Under the pieces are notes generated by a model. It saw only the letters and a program-made list of their open reading frames with translations. It was not told where the DNA came from and made no database searches. The position numbers were made by a program, and so were the translations under genes. A DNA stretch of 64,000 nucleotides from Jacaranda mimosifolia (lineage: Eukaryota > Streptophyta > Magnoliopsida > Lamiales > Bignoniaceae), in the NCBI GenBank assembly GCA_018894105.1, contig CM032121.1, forward strand, positions 28,434,230 to 28,498,229, written 5' to 3'. Of the stretch, positions 22,841 to 33,483 are shown piece after piece; the stretch's first letter is position 1, and each line of letters starts with the position of its first letter.

Positions 22841-23364
22841 CAGGTGTTAGCCGACTTCATTGTTGAAAGGCTCGACCTCCCGGCACAGGGGGTCGAAAGC
22901 ACCATCTGGTGGACCTTGCATGTCGATGGGTCCGCAACCTCATCCGGTGGAGGAATAGGGATATCCCTCCGACCCCATTGGCCCAGGAATATGATTTCGC
23001 GGTGAAACTTGACTTCCCGGTCACTAATAACAAAGCAGAATATGAGGCTCTCATTGCAGAAATGGGCATGGCCGGAGACCGCGGGGTCGAACAACTAGCG
23101 GCATTCACCGACTCTCAGCTCATCGCAGAACAGGTCGAAGGAAACTTTGAGGCGAAGGAACACAAAATATCCCAATATTTGGCAGAAGTGCGCCAAATGA
23201 GACAAATGTTCAAAAACTTCTCGTTGAGCAAAATACCTCGATCAGAAAATGAGCGAGCAGATGCGCTTTCCAAGCTGGCCAGTTCGACGAAAGGCACCAG
23301 AGAAAAAATAATAACATTTTTTGTTGCTGCACAGCCTTGCGTCCCTGCCTCCGGCCAGTTATAG
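22841..23364 (+). pseudogene. TatB second RNase H domain (archaeal-like)
   Basis: This second RNase H is a hallmark of the Tat lineage and is thought to do the actual RNA removal. It reads AQVLADFIVERLDLPAQG and TLHVDGSATSSGGG in one frame, then after a shift near 22970 EYDFAVKLDFPVTNNKAEYE, FTDSQLIAEQVEGNFEAKE and IPRSENERADALSKLAS. The four acidic catalytic positions (Asp in HVDGS, Glu in KAEYEA, Asp in FTDSQ, Asp in RADAL) are all present. Frameshifts at about 22970 and between 23340 and 23370 separate it from its neighbours, so the polyprotein is broken. Confidence 0.88.
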
Positions 23365-24621
23365 TCAGATGTCTCGACGAAATGACCCTTTCTTGGCAGC
23401 ACCCAATCAAACTTTATCTAAGTCGAGGCACCCTGCCTGACAATGACAACGAGGCCCGTAGACTGAAGGGGTTAGCACCTAAATACACGCTGGATAAGCA
23501 CGGACAATTGTACAAGCGGTCAATAGCAGGGCCGCCATTCAGATGTCTGGATCCCAACCAAGCTAATGAAGTATTACAGGAAGTACATGCCGGTATTTGC
23601 GGCAACCACTATGGCGGCTGATCTTTGGCACATAAGGTCATTCGCTATGGGTATTTTTGGCCAACTTTGTTGAGAGATTCTGTCGATTTTGCTAAAAAAT
23701 GCCCATCATGTCAAATTCATTCGAACATCCATAACCAGCCAGCCATACCGATGACCAATGTTAACATCATCTGACCATTCGACCAGTGGGGGATTGATAT
23801 AGTAGGATCACTTCCAAAAACTTTCGGCCAGCGAAAATTTATAATAGTGGCCGTCGAATACTTTACAAAATGGGTGGAAGCCGAGACAGTCCTGAAGATC
23901 ACCGACGCCGCCATTAAAAGTTTCATTTGGAAGAATATTGTATGCCGATTTGGGCTGCCTAAGGTCCTAATATTAGATAACGGCACCCAGTTTCAAAGCA
24001 AAAACACGAGGAGATGGTACGAAACCTTAGGGATCGCCCAGTACTTTACTTCGGTGGGAAATCAGCAAGCCAATGGACAGACTGAGTTTACCAACAGGAT
24101 TGTCCTCGACCACGTCAAGAGTCGAATAGCGGGGACAGGGACCAGCTGGGCAGACGACCTCCCTGGTGTTCTTTGGGCTTATAGAACGACTCCTCGAACA
24201 GCCACAGGTCACAGCCCGTATAGCCTAGTCTACGGATCTGAGGCAGTGATCCCGTCAGAATTAATCCAGCATATAGCGAGGGTGATCCACTACAACCCGA
24301 CAACTGACGTGTCGAAGAGGACGCTGGATCTAATCACTGTCGATGAACAGCGCCACGCAGCTTACAACACAATGCAACGATATCGTTCAAAGATGGCGGA
24401 TCGCTATAACAGGTCGCTGCGACCGCGGAGCTTCAAGGTGGGCGATCTCATTCTCAAGAAGTGGAAGTATCCAAGCCTGTCGAGAAACTCAACCCCAAAT
24501 GGGAGAGACCGTACTCGGTGATCAAGGTGGTAAAAAATAATGCCTACCGACTAGCTGATGCATCAGGTCGTGAGCTACCTCGACCATGGAATGCCATAAA
24601 CTTGAAAACATTTTTCGTATA
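23365..24621 (+). pseudogene. TatB integrase
   Basis: Integrase inserts the element's DNA into the genome. The linker and zinc-binding part read SWQHPIKLYLSRGTLP, VLQEVHAGICGNHYGG and KKCPSCQIH (HHCC pattern). The core has WGIDIVGSLPKTFGQ, RFGLPKVLILDNGTQF and NQQANGQTEF, carrying the D-D-E catalytic triad, then GVLWAYRTTPRTATGHSPYS and the C-terminal KVGDLIL block. Only two in-frame stops occur (23619 and 23772), both TGA. A frameshift near 24460 moves the last 50 codons, WERPYSVIKVVKNNAYRLAD and a final NLKTFFV, into another frame ending TAA at 24619-24621. The catalytic residues all remain. Confidence 0.92.
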
Positions 24622-24704
24622 ATCGGTCTCCGATGACCTTTGTATTACTGAAGGAAATGAAATTGCAAAATGTCCAAACGTGTGCAGCAGAGCGAACCTT
24701 CTTT

Positions 24705-24940
24705 AAAAAGTCGACCCCGTAGTTGACGAGAGGCCTCACGCCAAAAAGTTGACCCCATAGTCGACGAGAGGCTTCACTCCAAAAAGTCAAGGCCCGTGCG
24801 CCAAGACCAAAAAGTCAACCCCGTAGTTGACGAGAGGCCTCATGCAAAAAAGTCGAGGCCCATGCACCAAGACCAAAAAGTCGACCCCGTAGTCGATGAG
24901 AGGCTTCACGCCAAAAAGTCGAGGCCTATGCGCCGAAACC
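24705..24940 (+). repeat. Two-unit minisatellite, pattern A-A-B-A-B-A-B
   Basis: Unit A (38 bp) is AAAAAGTCGACCCCGTAGTC followed by GACGAGAGGCYTCACGCC. Unit B (28 bp) is AAAAAGTCGAGGCCCATGCG followed by CCAAGACC. They follow one another without spacer: A 24705, A 24743, B 24781, A 24809, B 24847, A 24875, B 24913. It lies in the space between integrase and the antisense ORF. The 66-bp A+B period keeps a plus frame open (ORF 24796-24990), which looks like chance because 66 is a multiple of three. Confidence 0.93.
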
Positions 24941-25267
24941 AAGCTATCGATGATAAACTTATACGAAAGACGTCCAAACTCAAACGTTAGTTATTCTCTT
25001 ATTGGATTTAGGGCAACTTGTCCTACTGAAGCTAAATATCAAGTCAGAAAAGCAAATCATCATCTAATGAAGGGCAAGAAGAGAAGCTACTCGCCATATT
25101 CGTGGCCATCTGTCAAAATAATTCAACGCAAATGCAAACACGATGGTGGTCGAAATTGCAGTTAAAATTCCATAAAAATTCAGTAAAAGCCTCATCGAGG
25201 CGATAATTCAATAGATGTCAAAGGCCTTAGCAGGGCCTATACATCAAAAACAAAACAAAAACTAGGC
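24941..25267 (+). other. TatB spacer between minisatellite and antisense ORF
   Basis: About 330 bp without a coding signal. It becomes the 3' untranslated side of the antisense ORF. Confidence 0.5.
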
Positions 25268-27733
25268 TTAATTGGAGCTGCCCGTCTCTTCGATCTTAGG
25301 GGCTGGGGCAAGCGCAGGTACACCGGATGGAGCAGAAGTCGGCTGAGGTTCGGGCGGCACCATCGCGATAGGAACAGCAGCAGTCACGGGCCGAGAGGGG
25401 CCAGCTGCAGCTTGTAGGAATAGCCACTCGGTAGTCGGGAAGTAGGAGGCCACATCGATTTTTCCCTCCTATATGTCGTAAGCTAGATCGCCAGCAAACT
25501 CGAACTCCCGGTTTACTGCCTTCAGTTTTTCATCAAGTTCAGCCCGCTTTTTCTCTTCGGGGGATAGCTCGACTCGCGGACTTGCCTCCGTGGCGGCTTC
25601 CCTGGCATCGGCACTCTCCTCGGCGTATGGACACAGCTGCTCGTCAAGAGTGTAGCTCATTCTGTAACGTTCCTCGGGCTGAAGAGCATGGCCCAAGAAC
25701 TACATTTCCCAGATCGCCTTCTCGAAGGTGTCCTGCGCGTCATCCAGAGCTAGCGCAGCATTTGCATCCTGAAAAGCTGGGCTAATCATGAACTGCTGCA
25801 TGGCCTCCCGGCGCACCTCCGATAATATTCGGGCGAACTCAGCCTTGGCCTCAACCAGACCCTTGCTTCGGCCAGCAGGTCGACCGGACTTATAAGCAAC
25901 TTGCACGTCCAGTTGCAATTTTTCCAGCTTCGTGTCCATTTTGGTCCTCTCTGTAATAGCAAGGAGGACCTGCTCGTCTTTCTCCTCCATCTCCTGGGCA
26001 TGCTGGCTAACTTGCTTCTCCAGCTCCTCGAGTCGCAGTTGGGAAGACTCCAGTTGAGCCTTCAAAGTTTCAGCATCACCACCAGCATCCAACTGCTCTC
26101 GATCAGCAAGGGCCAGCTCGGAGCGGCGGTAGAAATTGTAGCCCAGTTGCCCGACCTGAGACATAAAGGTCACCACTGTCAAAACAACAAAAATATAAAT
26201 ACGCAGAGATGCAGAAAATGAAATCTCACCATGATCGTGTGATATGCGAACTCACAGAGGGCAGCAGCCTGGCTCATGCCCATTATCTTCTTGTGGTTAG
26301 GCAAGAACTGACCAGCCATCGGCACCTTCAAGGCATCCATTCCGGTGGGCCCCGACGTGAGCATGCTCGAGTAGTAGCTTACGGCGAGGCTCGGGTCTGT
26401 CCTAAACCGAGGAGATGGGAACTTTTGCAGGTTAAATAGTGCATCGGCTCCTCGATCTCCAAAGAGATCGTTCCCCGTCAGCATCCCCAACCTAGTGCTC
26501 TTTCCCTTACCTTTCCCCGCTGCAATTTTCTTGGGTGGGGGACTACTCCGTTTGCCCATTGGCCTTTTTCCTCGACCAGCAAGGACCTCGCTCAGGCAGC
26601 TGCTGCTCGACCAGGCGATGAGATCGGCGAGGGGGTGGGAGCCGCCTCCAATTGACGCGGCTCATCGCCTGTTGAGGACTCCCATCGAGAAGCAGCCCCT
26701 TGTTTGCGCTTCTTGTTCTTTTTTGCTCGGGCCAGCGCCTCAGCTTTAGATCTGTTCATGATCTCTGCTCGATCTGCGCACAACAAATTCAACAGAAGTC
26801 AAAATCAAAAGAATTGCGCAAATCATCAAAGATAGGCAAATAATAAAGCACAAAGCAAACTCCATCTACCTATCTCATAATCAGCAGGAAAATCTATTGG
26901 GGCCGATTAAAGCCTGGCCAACACAAACTGCCTCTCCTCGATGAAGACGGAGGCCTTGATGGGTCCAAACTCGACGAGATCCCGCACGAATGTGTTCGGC
27001 CATGTCAGAGTCATGTGCCAGGGCATCTCGACATGCCCCCTCCACCAACCCCGAGGAATATTAAAACCCCCATTCACTCGAACAAAGAAGTAGCATTTTT
27101 TCCACACCTGACCTTATGAAGTGGAGGGGGCTACCAGAAATCTCCGACAAGGTCGAACAGTGAGGTAATAGAACCCCAATTCGTCGGTACTGCCAGACTT
27201 ACGAGACATGGGAAGATGAAACAGGTTGGAAAAATTGTCGAAGCTGGCTGGTTGGTTGAACAGGCGCATTAAAACTATGAAGCTACAGAGAGTAGAAAAA
27301 CAGTTGAGCAGAAGCTGGGTTATGCATACTTGAAGACCTCTAAGCAGATCTACTAGGTTGTCACTTAGAGGGAACCTAAGCCCATACTTAAAGGCATCCT
27401 CGAACACAATTATGCAGCCTGTAGGGGTGCGATACATTCGACCAGGTGGTCCAGGGGCTAAAAGTTGGTATTTAGGGGGAATATGATAGAGCTCCCTGAG
27501 ACGTCTCAAGTCCCCAGGGTTCATGGTCGACACTATTTCGCTAAAATGACCGGGGGTAAATAGTCGACCTCGCGATGGGGGTACTTGACTAGTCCCAACC
27601 TCCTCCCCACCGCGTTTGCTGCTCGAGCTGCTGGAACTAGAACTGTCACCCGCAGAGGGGTGCCCAGGCCTTTGGGATGGGGTAGCCTCACTATCCCCCC
27701 CTGACTACCCTCAGAGCTATATAATCCCAACAT
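25268..27733 (-). pseudogene. Antisense extra ORF of TatB: Transposase_28 (putative gypsy-type transposon) family protein
   Basis: The gene runs opposite to pol. The N-terminal part has MLGLYSSEGSQGG..., then NPGDLRRLRELYHIPPKYQL, FEDAFKYGLRFPLSDN, GFYYLTVRP and WKKCYFFVRVNGGF, which I recognise as the Pfam Transposase_28 family, known as an extra ORF of plant Tat elements. A basic stretch follows (RAKKNKKRKQGA; KKIAAGKGKGK), then SQAAALCEFAYHTIM, and a long coiled coil rich in Glu, Lys and Leu (about 26110-25700). It ends with a Pro/Ala-rich tail. Likely GT-AG introns are 26774-26869 and perhaps 26176-26229. A frameshift at about 27535 and stops near 27118, 26592, 25697 and 25467 break it. 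The family's molecular function is not known and the Pfam name does not prove transposase activity. Confidence 0.8.
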
Positions 27734-27946
27734 GATGTTTCAACAGAAAAGCAGACGATAACAAGTAAAAATAGCAGAACACTTGCTGGGAATAGAAGTT
27801 AGATGCTGGAAACCGGGGGAATGAACGCGAAGGTTTGATTCAGAAACCCTGGGCACCCAAGAGTTTTTCTACAGGCTCTTGCACAGATTCCAAAGCAGTA
27901 AAAGTAAAATGGCCAGAATTACAGTGGATATTTATAAGGGAAAGGG
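27734..27946 (+). other. TatB segment before the 3' LTR, with polypurine tract
   Basis: This is the upstream side of the antisense ORF and would have to contain its promoter, though no clear TATA box is visible on the minus strand. At 27935-27946 the plus strand reads TAAGGGAAAGGG, a good polypurine tract for the following LTR. Confidence 0.5.
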
Positions 27947-28867
27947 TGCGATAAACCAAGCATCTTCCATGATGACTATAACCGCCAAGCCGTCCCACGC
28001 GAGCCACGATGTAACTACTTAATAAATGCACCAAACCCTGGTTGATGTTCAGAACCCTGGTCGATTTTCGAAAACCCCGGTCGACTGTCAGTTGTGCTGT
28101 TTTTGCTACTTCCCAACACTTCTCATCGGTACCTTCGTTCAGCCTTGCGAAGTGGGGGGACTCATGATATGGGATAGCCCAAACCTTTGGGCCCAATCCA
28201 GCAAGGCCCAATTGAGACTCAGGGCCCATACGTCTCGTCGAGTTCACATCTCATCGACTTCATTCGCCCGGATCCGTGCAGACCCAGTGAGTCTCCCTTG
28301 GTCTGCAGAAATCTTCGATCTCAATCGACCTGGTCTCGGGCGAAGCTGAGGTTGAGACCCGTACAGTACCCCGCCATCGCATTTAATGCACTGGCAGGCG
28401 CCACGCCTCCGCATTAATGGCGCATGCCGTTCCCCTCACCGTCTGACACAGCAGACGCCGCTACAGCGTACTATCTTGTCCTTGAAACCTGGAAGGGCAG
28501 CTGGCTGGAAATACGCAAATAAGGGAAATGACCAAATACCCCAGGCCCAAGATTAGTGGCCCAGGGATATACCTAAGGGCTTTCCAGCCATTTCCTAGAA
28601 AGAGAAGGATATATATACCCCTAACCTTGCTCTTTAGAGGTATGTACTTATATACACCAAAAAGCTCTTATCCCTCTGATCGATTATTGAGTTCGAATCT
28701 TACTGACTTGATCGTCGGAGGGTCAAAGCTGAGGGCCACTCGACTAGCCTAACGTTTATTGTGACTGCAGGATTCTTTCCCTACAAAAACAGGAACGCGA
28801 TCCATCCGGGTCAAGTTCTACCATCGTTCTAGCCGGGATCCTAACCCAGCGAAGCGAACCCTCATCA
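27947..28867 (+). repeat. TatB 3' LTR (edges inferred)
   Basis: The start TGCGATAAACC directly follows the polypurine tract and the end CCCTCATCA fits LTR ends of this group (TatA ends AACAACA). The other LTR is absent, so the edges cannot be checked by comparison. A TATA box GGATATATATACCCC lies at 28608-28618 on the plus strand, as expected for the U3 promoter, with about 250 bp left for R and U5. GC-rich CACG/GTCGA text sets it apart from the AT-rich flank after 28867. Confidence 0.5.
28608..28618 (+). promoter_or_regulatory. TATA box in TatB 3' LTR
   Basis: ATATATATACC sits in a GC-balanced LTR about 660 bp from its inferred start and drives transcription to the right, the direction of pol. 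Confidence 0.5.
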
Positions 28868-29585
28868 TTATCCATCTAATTGAAAGTAAAATAAAGGCAT
28901 AAAGGCATATAATACAAAAATCCAAAAAATTCTTAGTGTAAATTCAATACCCCAACATAACAAATATAAAATAACAATTCATATTTTTTGTGGGATATAA
29001 TTCGGGATATAATAAATGGAGTTGATAAATAAAAAAAACGACAATTGATAGATAATTCATGTTTAATTAATATAAGAAAGCTTTTAAGGGCTGCCAATGG
29101 TACTGAACTGCCAGTTGGGCCTTCCCAATGTCCTCGTTGGTGCTGGTCGTTGGAAAACCAAGTCGCTGTGCCGGCTTAGTTTGAAATATAATATAAATTT
29201 AGTGAATTAACTAATTTGAAATTACTTTTATAAATAATAATATAAAGTATAAATACATATCTATACTGTTTAAGTAATAGTATAATCCAACTGATTATAA
29301 GAAATTAAGTAGATGACTCACCTAAACTCGAGAACAATGAAAAGCCTACAAAAGTGAATATGTTAAAAATTAGTAGAACATATATATATATATATATATA
29401 TATTTAATAATAATGCAATTCCAACTAGTTATAAGAAATTATTTTATAAGATAAAAATTTAAGAAATTAATCAAAAAAAACATTATCTATGTAAATTTAT
29501 TTCCAACTCAAAAAACACAAATAACAATTCAATAATATAAATCTGCATAGTTTGACTAAATCAAATCATATATATTATTAAAACT
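28868..29585. other. AT-rich spacer with repeats shared with 36530-36920
   Basis: It contains TAGATGACTCACCTAAACTC, then GAGAACAATG, AAGCCTACAAAA and ATTAGTAGAACATATATA. These blocks recur at 36640-36735 and 36775-36850. If LTR S3 is removed at its target duplication, the two sides join into one AT-rich repeat array. A TA microsatellite lies at 29379-29402. A small GC-richer piece at 29080-29170 is unidentified. Confidence 0.55.
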
Positions 29586-31322
29586 ATATTTGTAACATCC
29601 CTAGAATTTTTATTTTATCTAATATTTTTGAATTCTCCAAACTTGATAATTAAGATAATATCTGACATAATAAATAAATATATACAAGTATATTTTGTTA
29701 GTTCATGGGCTTAAATGTAAATTTAGAGGATTAAATTTCATCCTTTTATTTCTAATAGGGGTTAATGTTTGAACTTTTATTAGTTTTGGATTCAACGTGA
29801 AACCACCATTAAATTCTAGGACTCATGTGAGGTAAGTATTGATTTGAAGGACTTAGGTGTGGTCAGCAAAAATTTTGGGGGGCTCAATTGTGATAATGGA
29901 AAATTTTAATAATAAAAATAAGTTTTTCTTTTTTTTTTTCATTCCTTCCCCTCCATTCATCATCTTTTCCACCATACACACCCATCTCTTCACCACTGGA
30001 AAAACTTACCTCCACCATGAGCCACTTTATATCAACCAACATTCACCATCACCCTGCCACCCTGAACTTGAAAACCACCTACCCTTAGTCATTTCCGGTG
30101 AGAACACCGGAGAACGTAAGAAAAAATTGACGAAAATGGAAGGAAAAATGGGTTATCTCTCCGATGGATTTTGATGGCCAAAATGGGTACCATTCTATCG
30201 GGATGAGCTCAAGGATCACTCCAATACTCTCAGATCATTGAACGGACCACCGTAGGAGGAGAAACTTCACAAAAACCGCACGGCGGTGTTGGTGGCGGAG
30301 CTACTATTTTCCGACGATTAGAGGGTCCTTCCGTTGTCGGAATGAAAAACTAATTGGAGTATTAGATTTTTGAGGTTGAGGAGCAGCATTTGGTGGCAAT
30401 TTCAGAATTTTCCGGCGGCAACGGATAGTGGCACGGCGCCGATGACCGGATAGAATGTTCGTCTCAACGAGGAGAAGCCGTGCATGAAAGCTGATCATTG
30501 TTCCTCTTTTTTGATAACTCAATATTTGGGTAATTGTCTAGAAATGAAATTTATCTTGTTGCATGTATTTATATACATGTATTCTTCATTCAAATCTTGT
30601 GTTTTGAAGGCTAATGTAACATCCCTAGAATTTTATTTTATATAATATTTTTTCTATTTATTTTTATTTCTCCAAAATTGATAATTTAGATAATATCTAA
30701 CCTCAAATATATATATATGTATATTTGTTAATTTATGGGTTAAATATAGATTTAGAGGACTAATTTCATCATTTTAATTTTTCAATAGGGGTTAATGTTC
30801 TAAATTTTATTAGATTTGGATTAAATATGAAATTATCATTAAATTTTAGGACCCATTTGAAGTGAGTTTTGAATTAAGGGTCTTATGTATGGCCAGTAGT
30901 AAATTTTGGGGCTCAATTGTAAATTTGAAAATTTTTGATAATAAAAATAAGTTTTTCTTCCCCCTTTATTCACCATCCTCACCACTGGTAGCTAATCTCC
31001 ACCATGAACCGCTCCATTTCAACCAAAATTTACCATCACCCAACCACCCTGACCTTGGAATCCACCTAACCTTGGCTATTTTCGGTGAGAAAATCGGCGA
31101 GCTTAAGGAAGGCCGACGAAAATGGAAGAGAAAATGGGTCATTGTTCCGGCAAATTTAGACACCTAAAACTAATACCATTTTGTCAGGCTCGGCTCGAGA
31201 TTACACTGGTACCTTCGGATCATTGAACGGACCACCGTAGAGGGAGAAAATCCACAAAAACCCCACAGCGGTATTGGTGGCGGGGCTACTATTTTTTGGC
31301 GATTCTAGGGTCTTCCCGGTGT

Positions 31323-32080
31323 CGGATTGAAAAACCAATTGGGGCATTGGATTCCTGAGGTTGAGGATCAACTTTTGGTGGCGATTTCAAAAGTTTCCGG
31401 CTGCGGCGGTGACCAAACAAAATGTTTGTCTCGTCGAGGAGAGGACATGCATGAAAGCTGATCGTCGTTTCTCCTTTTCGTTAGCTCAATATTTGGTTAA
31501 TTGTTTAGAAATGAAATTTAGCTTTTTGCATGTATTTGTATACATGTATTTCTTAGTCAAACCTTGTATTTCGAAGGATAATAAGGGAAATAATCGATCA
31601 GAACAACCATGCATAAGATTTGAACGTTCATGCATGATAAATAAGTTTATAAAATTTGATATGGTATAATTTCATATAAACTATAGGTTAGATGGCTTAT
31701 TCGGATTGAAAAACCAATTGGGGCATTGGGTTCCTGAGGTTGAGGAGCAGCTTTTGGTGGCGATTTTGAAAGTTTCCGACGGCGGCGGTGACCAGATAGA
31801 ATGTTTGTCTCGTCGAGGAGAAGACATGCATGAAAGCTGATCGTCGTTTCTCCTTTTTGTTAGCTCAATATTTGGTTAATTGTTCAGAAATGAAATTTAG
31901 CTTTTTGCATGTATTTTTATACATATATTTCTTATTCAAACCTTGTATTTCGAAGGATAATGAGGGAAATGATCGATCAGAACAACCATGCATAAGATTT
32001 GAACGTTCATGCATGCTAAATAAGTTTATTAAATTTGATATGGTATTATTTCATGTAAACTATAGGTTAGATGGGTTATT
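31323..32080 (+). repeat. 379-bp tandem duplication in S4
   Basis: Copy 1 starts 31323 and copy 2 starts 31702, both with CGGATTGAAAAACCAATTGG and continuing through CATGCATGAAAGCTGATCGT and ATCGATCAGAACAACCATGC. S3 has only one copy. The two open frames of about 100 codons in it are duplicates of each other and are not genes. Confidence 0.9.
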
Positions 32081-32475
32081 AAGTATAGAAAACCCTAATT
32101 TGTGTTATTGTGAATTAAGTAACAAAATTTGGGATGTTATAAAAAGTTGGATTGTTATTATTGATTAGCAAGTGTTATAAGGGTTAAATGGGTAAGTTAA
32201 GAACTCGATCGTAATATTTTATCGGTATAGATTGAAATCCATAAATATCTCATACAATGAAGAAATACAGTAGGTTTTACGGCAATAATGTTTAAGCAAA
32301 GCCTTAAATATTATATTATTCGGGGAATATTCAATGGGGCTGTAATTAAGTATGATTGATTATGATATCCCAAATTGAACGAGAGTTTGATTTATAAATA
32401 TTATTTTATTAGGTGGCGAGGACTTGGGGCCTGGAGATCAGTGAGATTCTAACTTATTGCTGAGGTTGACGAGGT

Positions 32476-32802
32476 GAGGATCCGCAAATTTGGCAACCTT
32501 TGTACCTTTCGATTCTATGATAAACCCCTGTGTGGGTTATTATTGCTTTGATTATTGTACTCTATTGATTATTGTTACCCCTATGAGGATCCGCCAATTT
32601 GGCAACCTTTGAACCTATAGTTTACTTGATAATCCCCTATGAGGGTTATTATTGCTTTGATTATCGTACTCTGTTGATTATTGTTACCCTTGTGAGGATC
32701 TGCCAATTTGGCAACCTTTGAATCTATCGTTTACTTGATAAACCCCTGTGAGAGTTATAATTGCTTTGATTATCGTAGTTTGTTGATTGTTGTTACCCCT
32801 GT
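32476..32802 (+). repeat. 109-bp tandem repeat, 3 units, in S4
   Basis: Units start exactly at 32476, 32585 and 32694 with GAGGATCCGCCAATTTGGCA and carry ACCCCTGTGAGGGTTATTAT. S3 has one unit at the equivalent place (about 34866-34972). Confidence 0.95.
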
Positions 32803-33306
32803 GAGGGTTCTACTGATTGGTTCTTGATTTGTTGAGTCTAATCTATAGTCTTTCATTGAACCTGTTAGGTTCTGCTGATTTGATATCTATCATGATTTGT
32901 TATTAATTCTTGAACCCTGTGAGGTTCTCTTGTGTTGAAAGTGATTGATATTTGATCCGTTTATTGAAAATGACTGTCCAGATCGGCTTCTGTGAAGCTT
33001 TGTGAAAATTGATTTGTTTTTCTGGAAACTGAACTGTACGGCCAAGTGGCCTGTGTTTTCTTTAAAATTGTTCTGAATGTACTGATTTACTATTCTGGTG
33101 CCATGAACTTTCACAGTGTTACTGTATCCTTCCTATTGAATTGGTGTTTTAAGTGTCAAATATCGTGTTGATGTTCCTTGATTGATCGTTATATCGTGGA
33201 TTCGCCGTGTTGGTATCATTGTTCAGCTATTCTGCCATGTTGGCAATTGATCGTTCAAAATATTGATTGAAAATGATACAGGAGAATTTTTGGGCCGAGA
33301 GCCTTA

Positions 33307-33483
33307 CCAAGCTGTTATGCTTGTGCTACTATTTTGCCAAGCCGTCGTGCTTGTGCCACTATTGCTGCCAAGCTGTTATGCTTGTCCTACTGTTTTGCCA
33401 AGCCGTTGTGCTTGTGCCACTGTTGCTGCCAAGCTGTTATGCTTGTGCTACTGTTATTGTTGAGCTGTTATGCTCGTGCCACT
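33307..33483 (+). repeat. 30-31 bp minisatellite, about 6 units, in S4
   Basis: Units start at 33307, 33337, 33368, 33398, 33429 and about 33460 with CCAAGCTGTTATGCTTGTGC as the core. The overlapping cysteine- and leucine-rich ORFs here (KLLCLCY-type text) are products of this repeat. A related block lies at 35475-35625 in S3. Confidence 0.9.

Larger units (their letters stand above)
21147..28867 (+). mobile_element. TatB: 5'-truncated Ty3/gypsy Tat element with antisense extra ORF
   Basis: Order on the plus strand: tail of protease, reverse transcriptase, degenerate RNase H, second (archaeal-type) RNase H, integrase, two-unit minisatellite, antisense Transposase_28 ORF, polypurine tract, 3' LTR. 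Two RNase H domains plus an antisense ORF between integrase and LTR are known marks of the Tat lineage. The 5' LTR, gag and most of the protease are missing. The break at about 21147 falls between the protease blocks and joins the interior of the S2 element. Confidence 0.88.

Noticed and set aside
25901..26221. Plus-strand leucine-rich ORF of 106 codons
   Set aside because: It is the complement of the Glu/Lys-rich coiled coil of the antisense Transposase_28-type ORF.
28680..28700. GAGTTCGAATC in the TatB LTR as a tRNA B box
   Set aside because: No A box at the right distance and no cloverleaf can be formed.
31361..32168. Two similar ORFs of 102 and 112 codons, at first sight a small gene pair
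   Set aside because: They are the two copies of a 379-bp duplication inside solo LTR S4, and S3 has only one copy without the same open frame.
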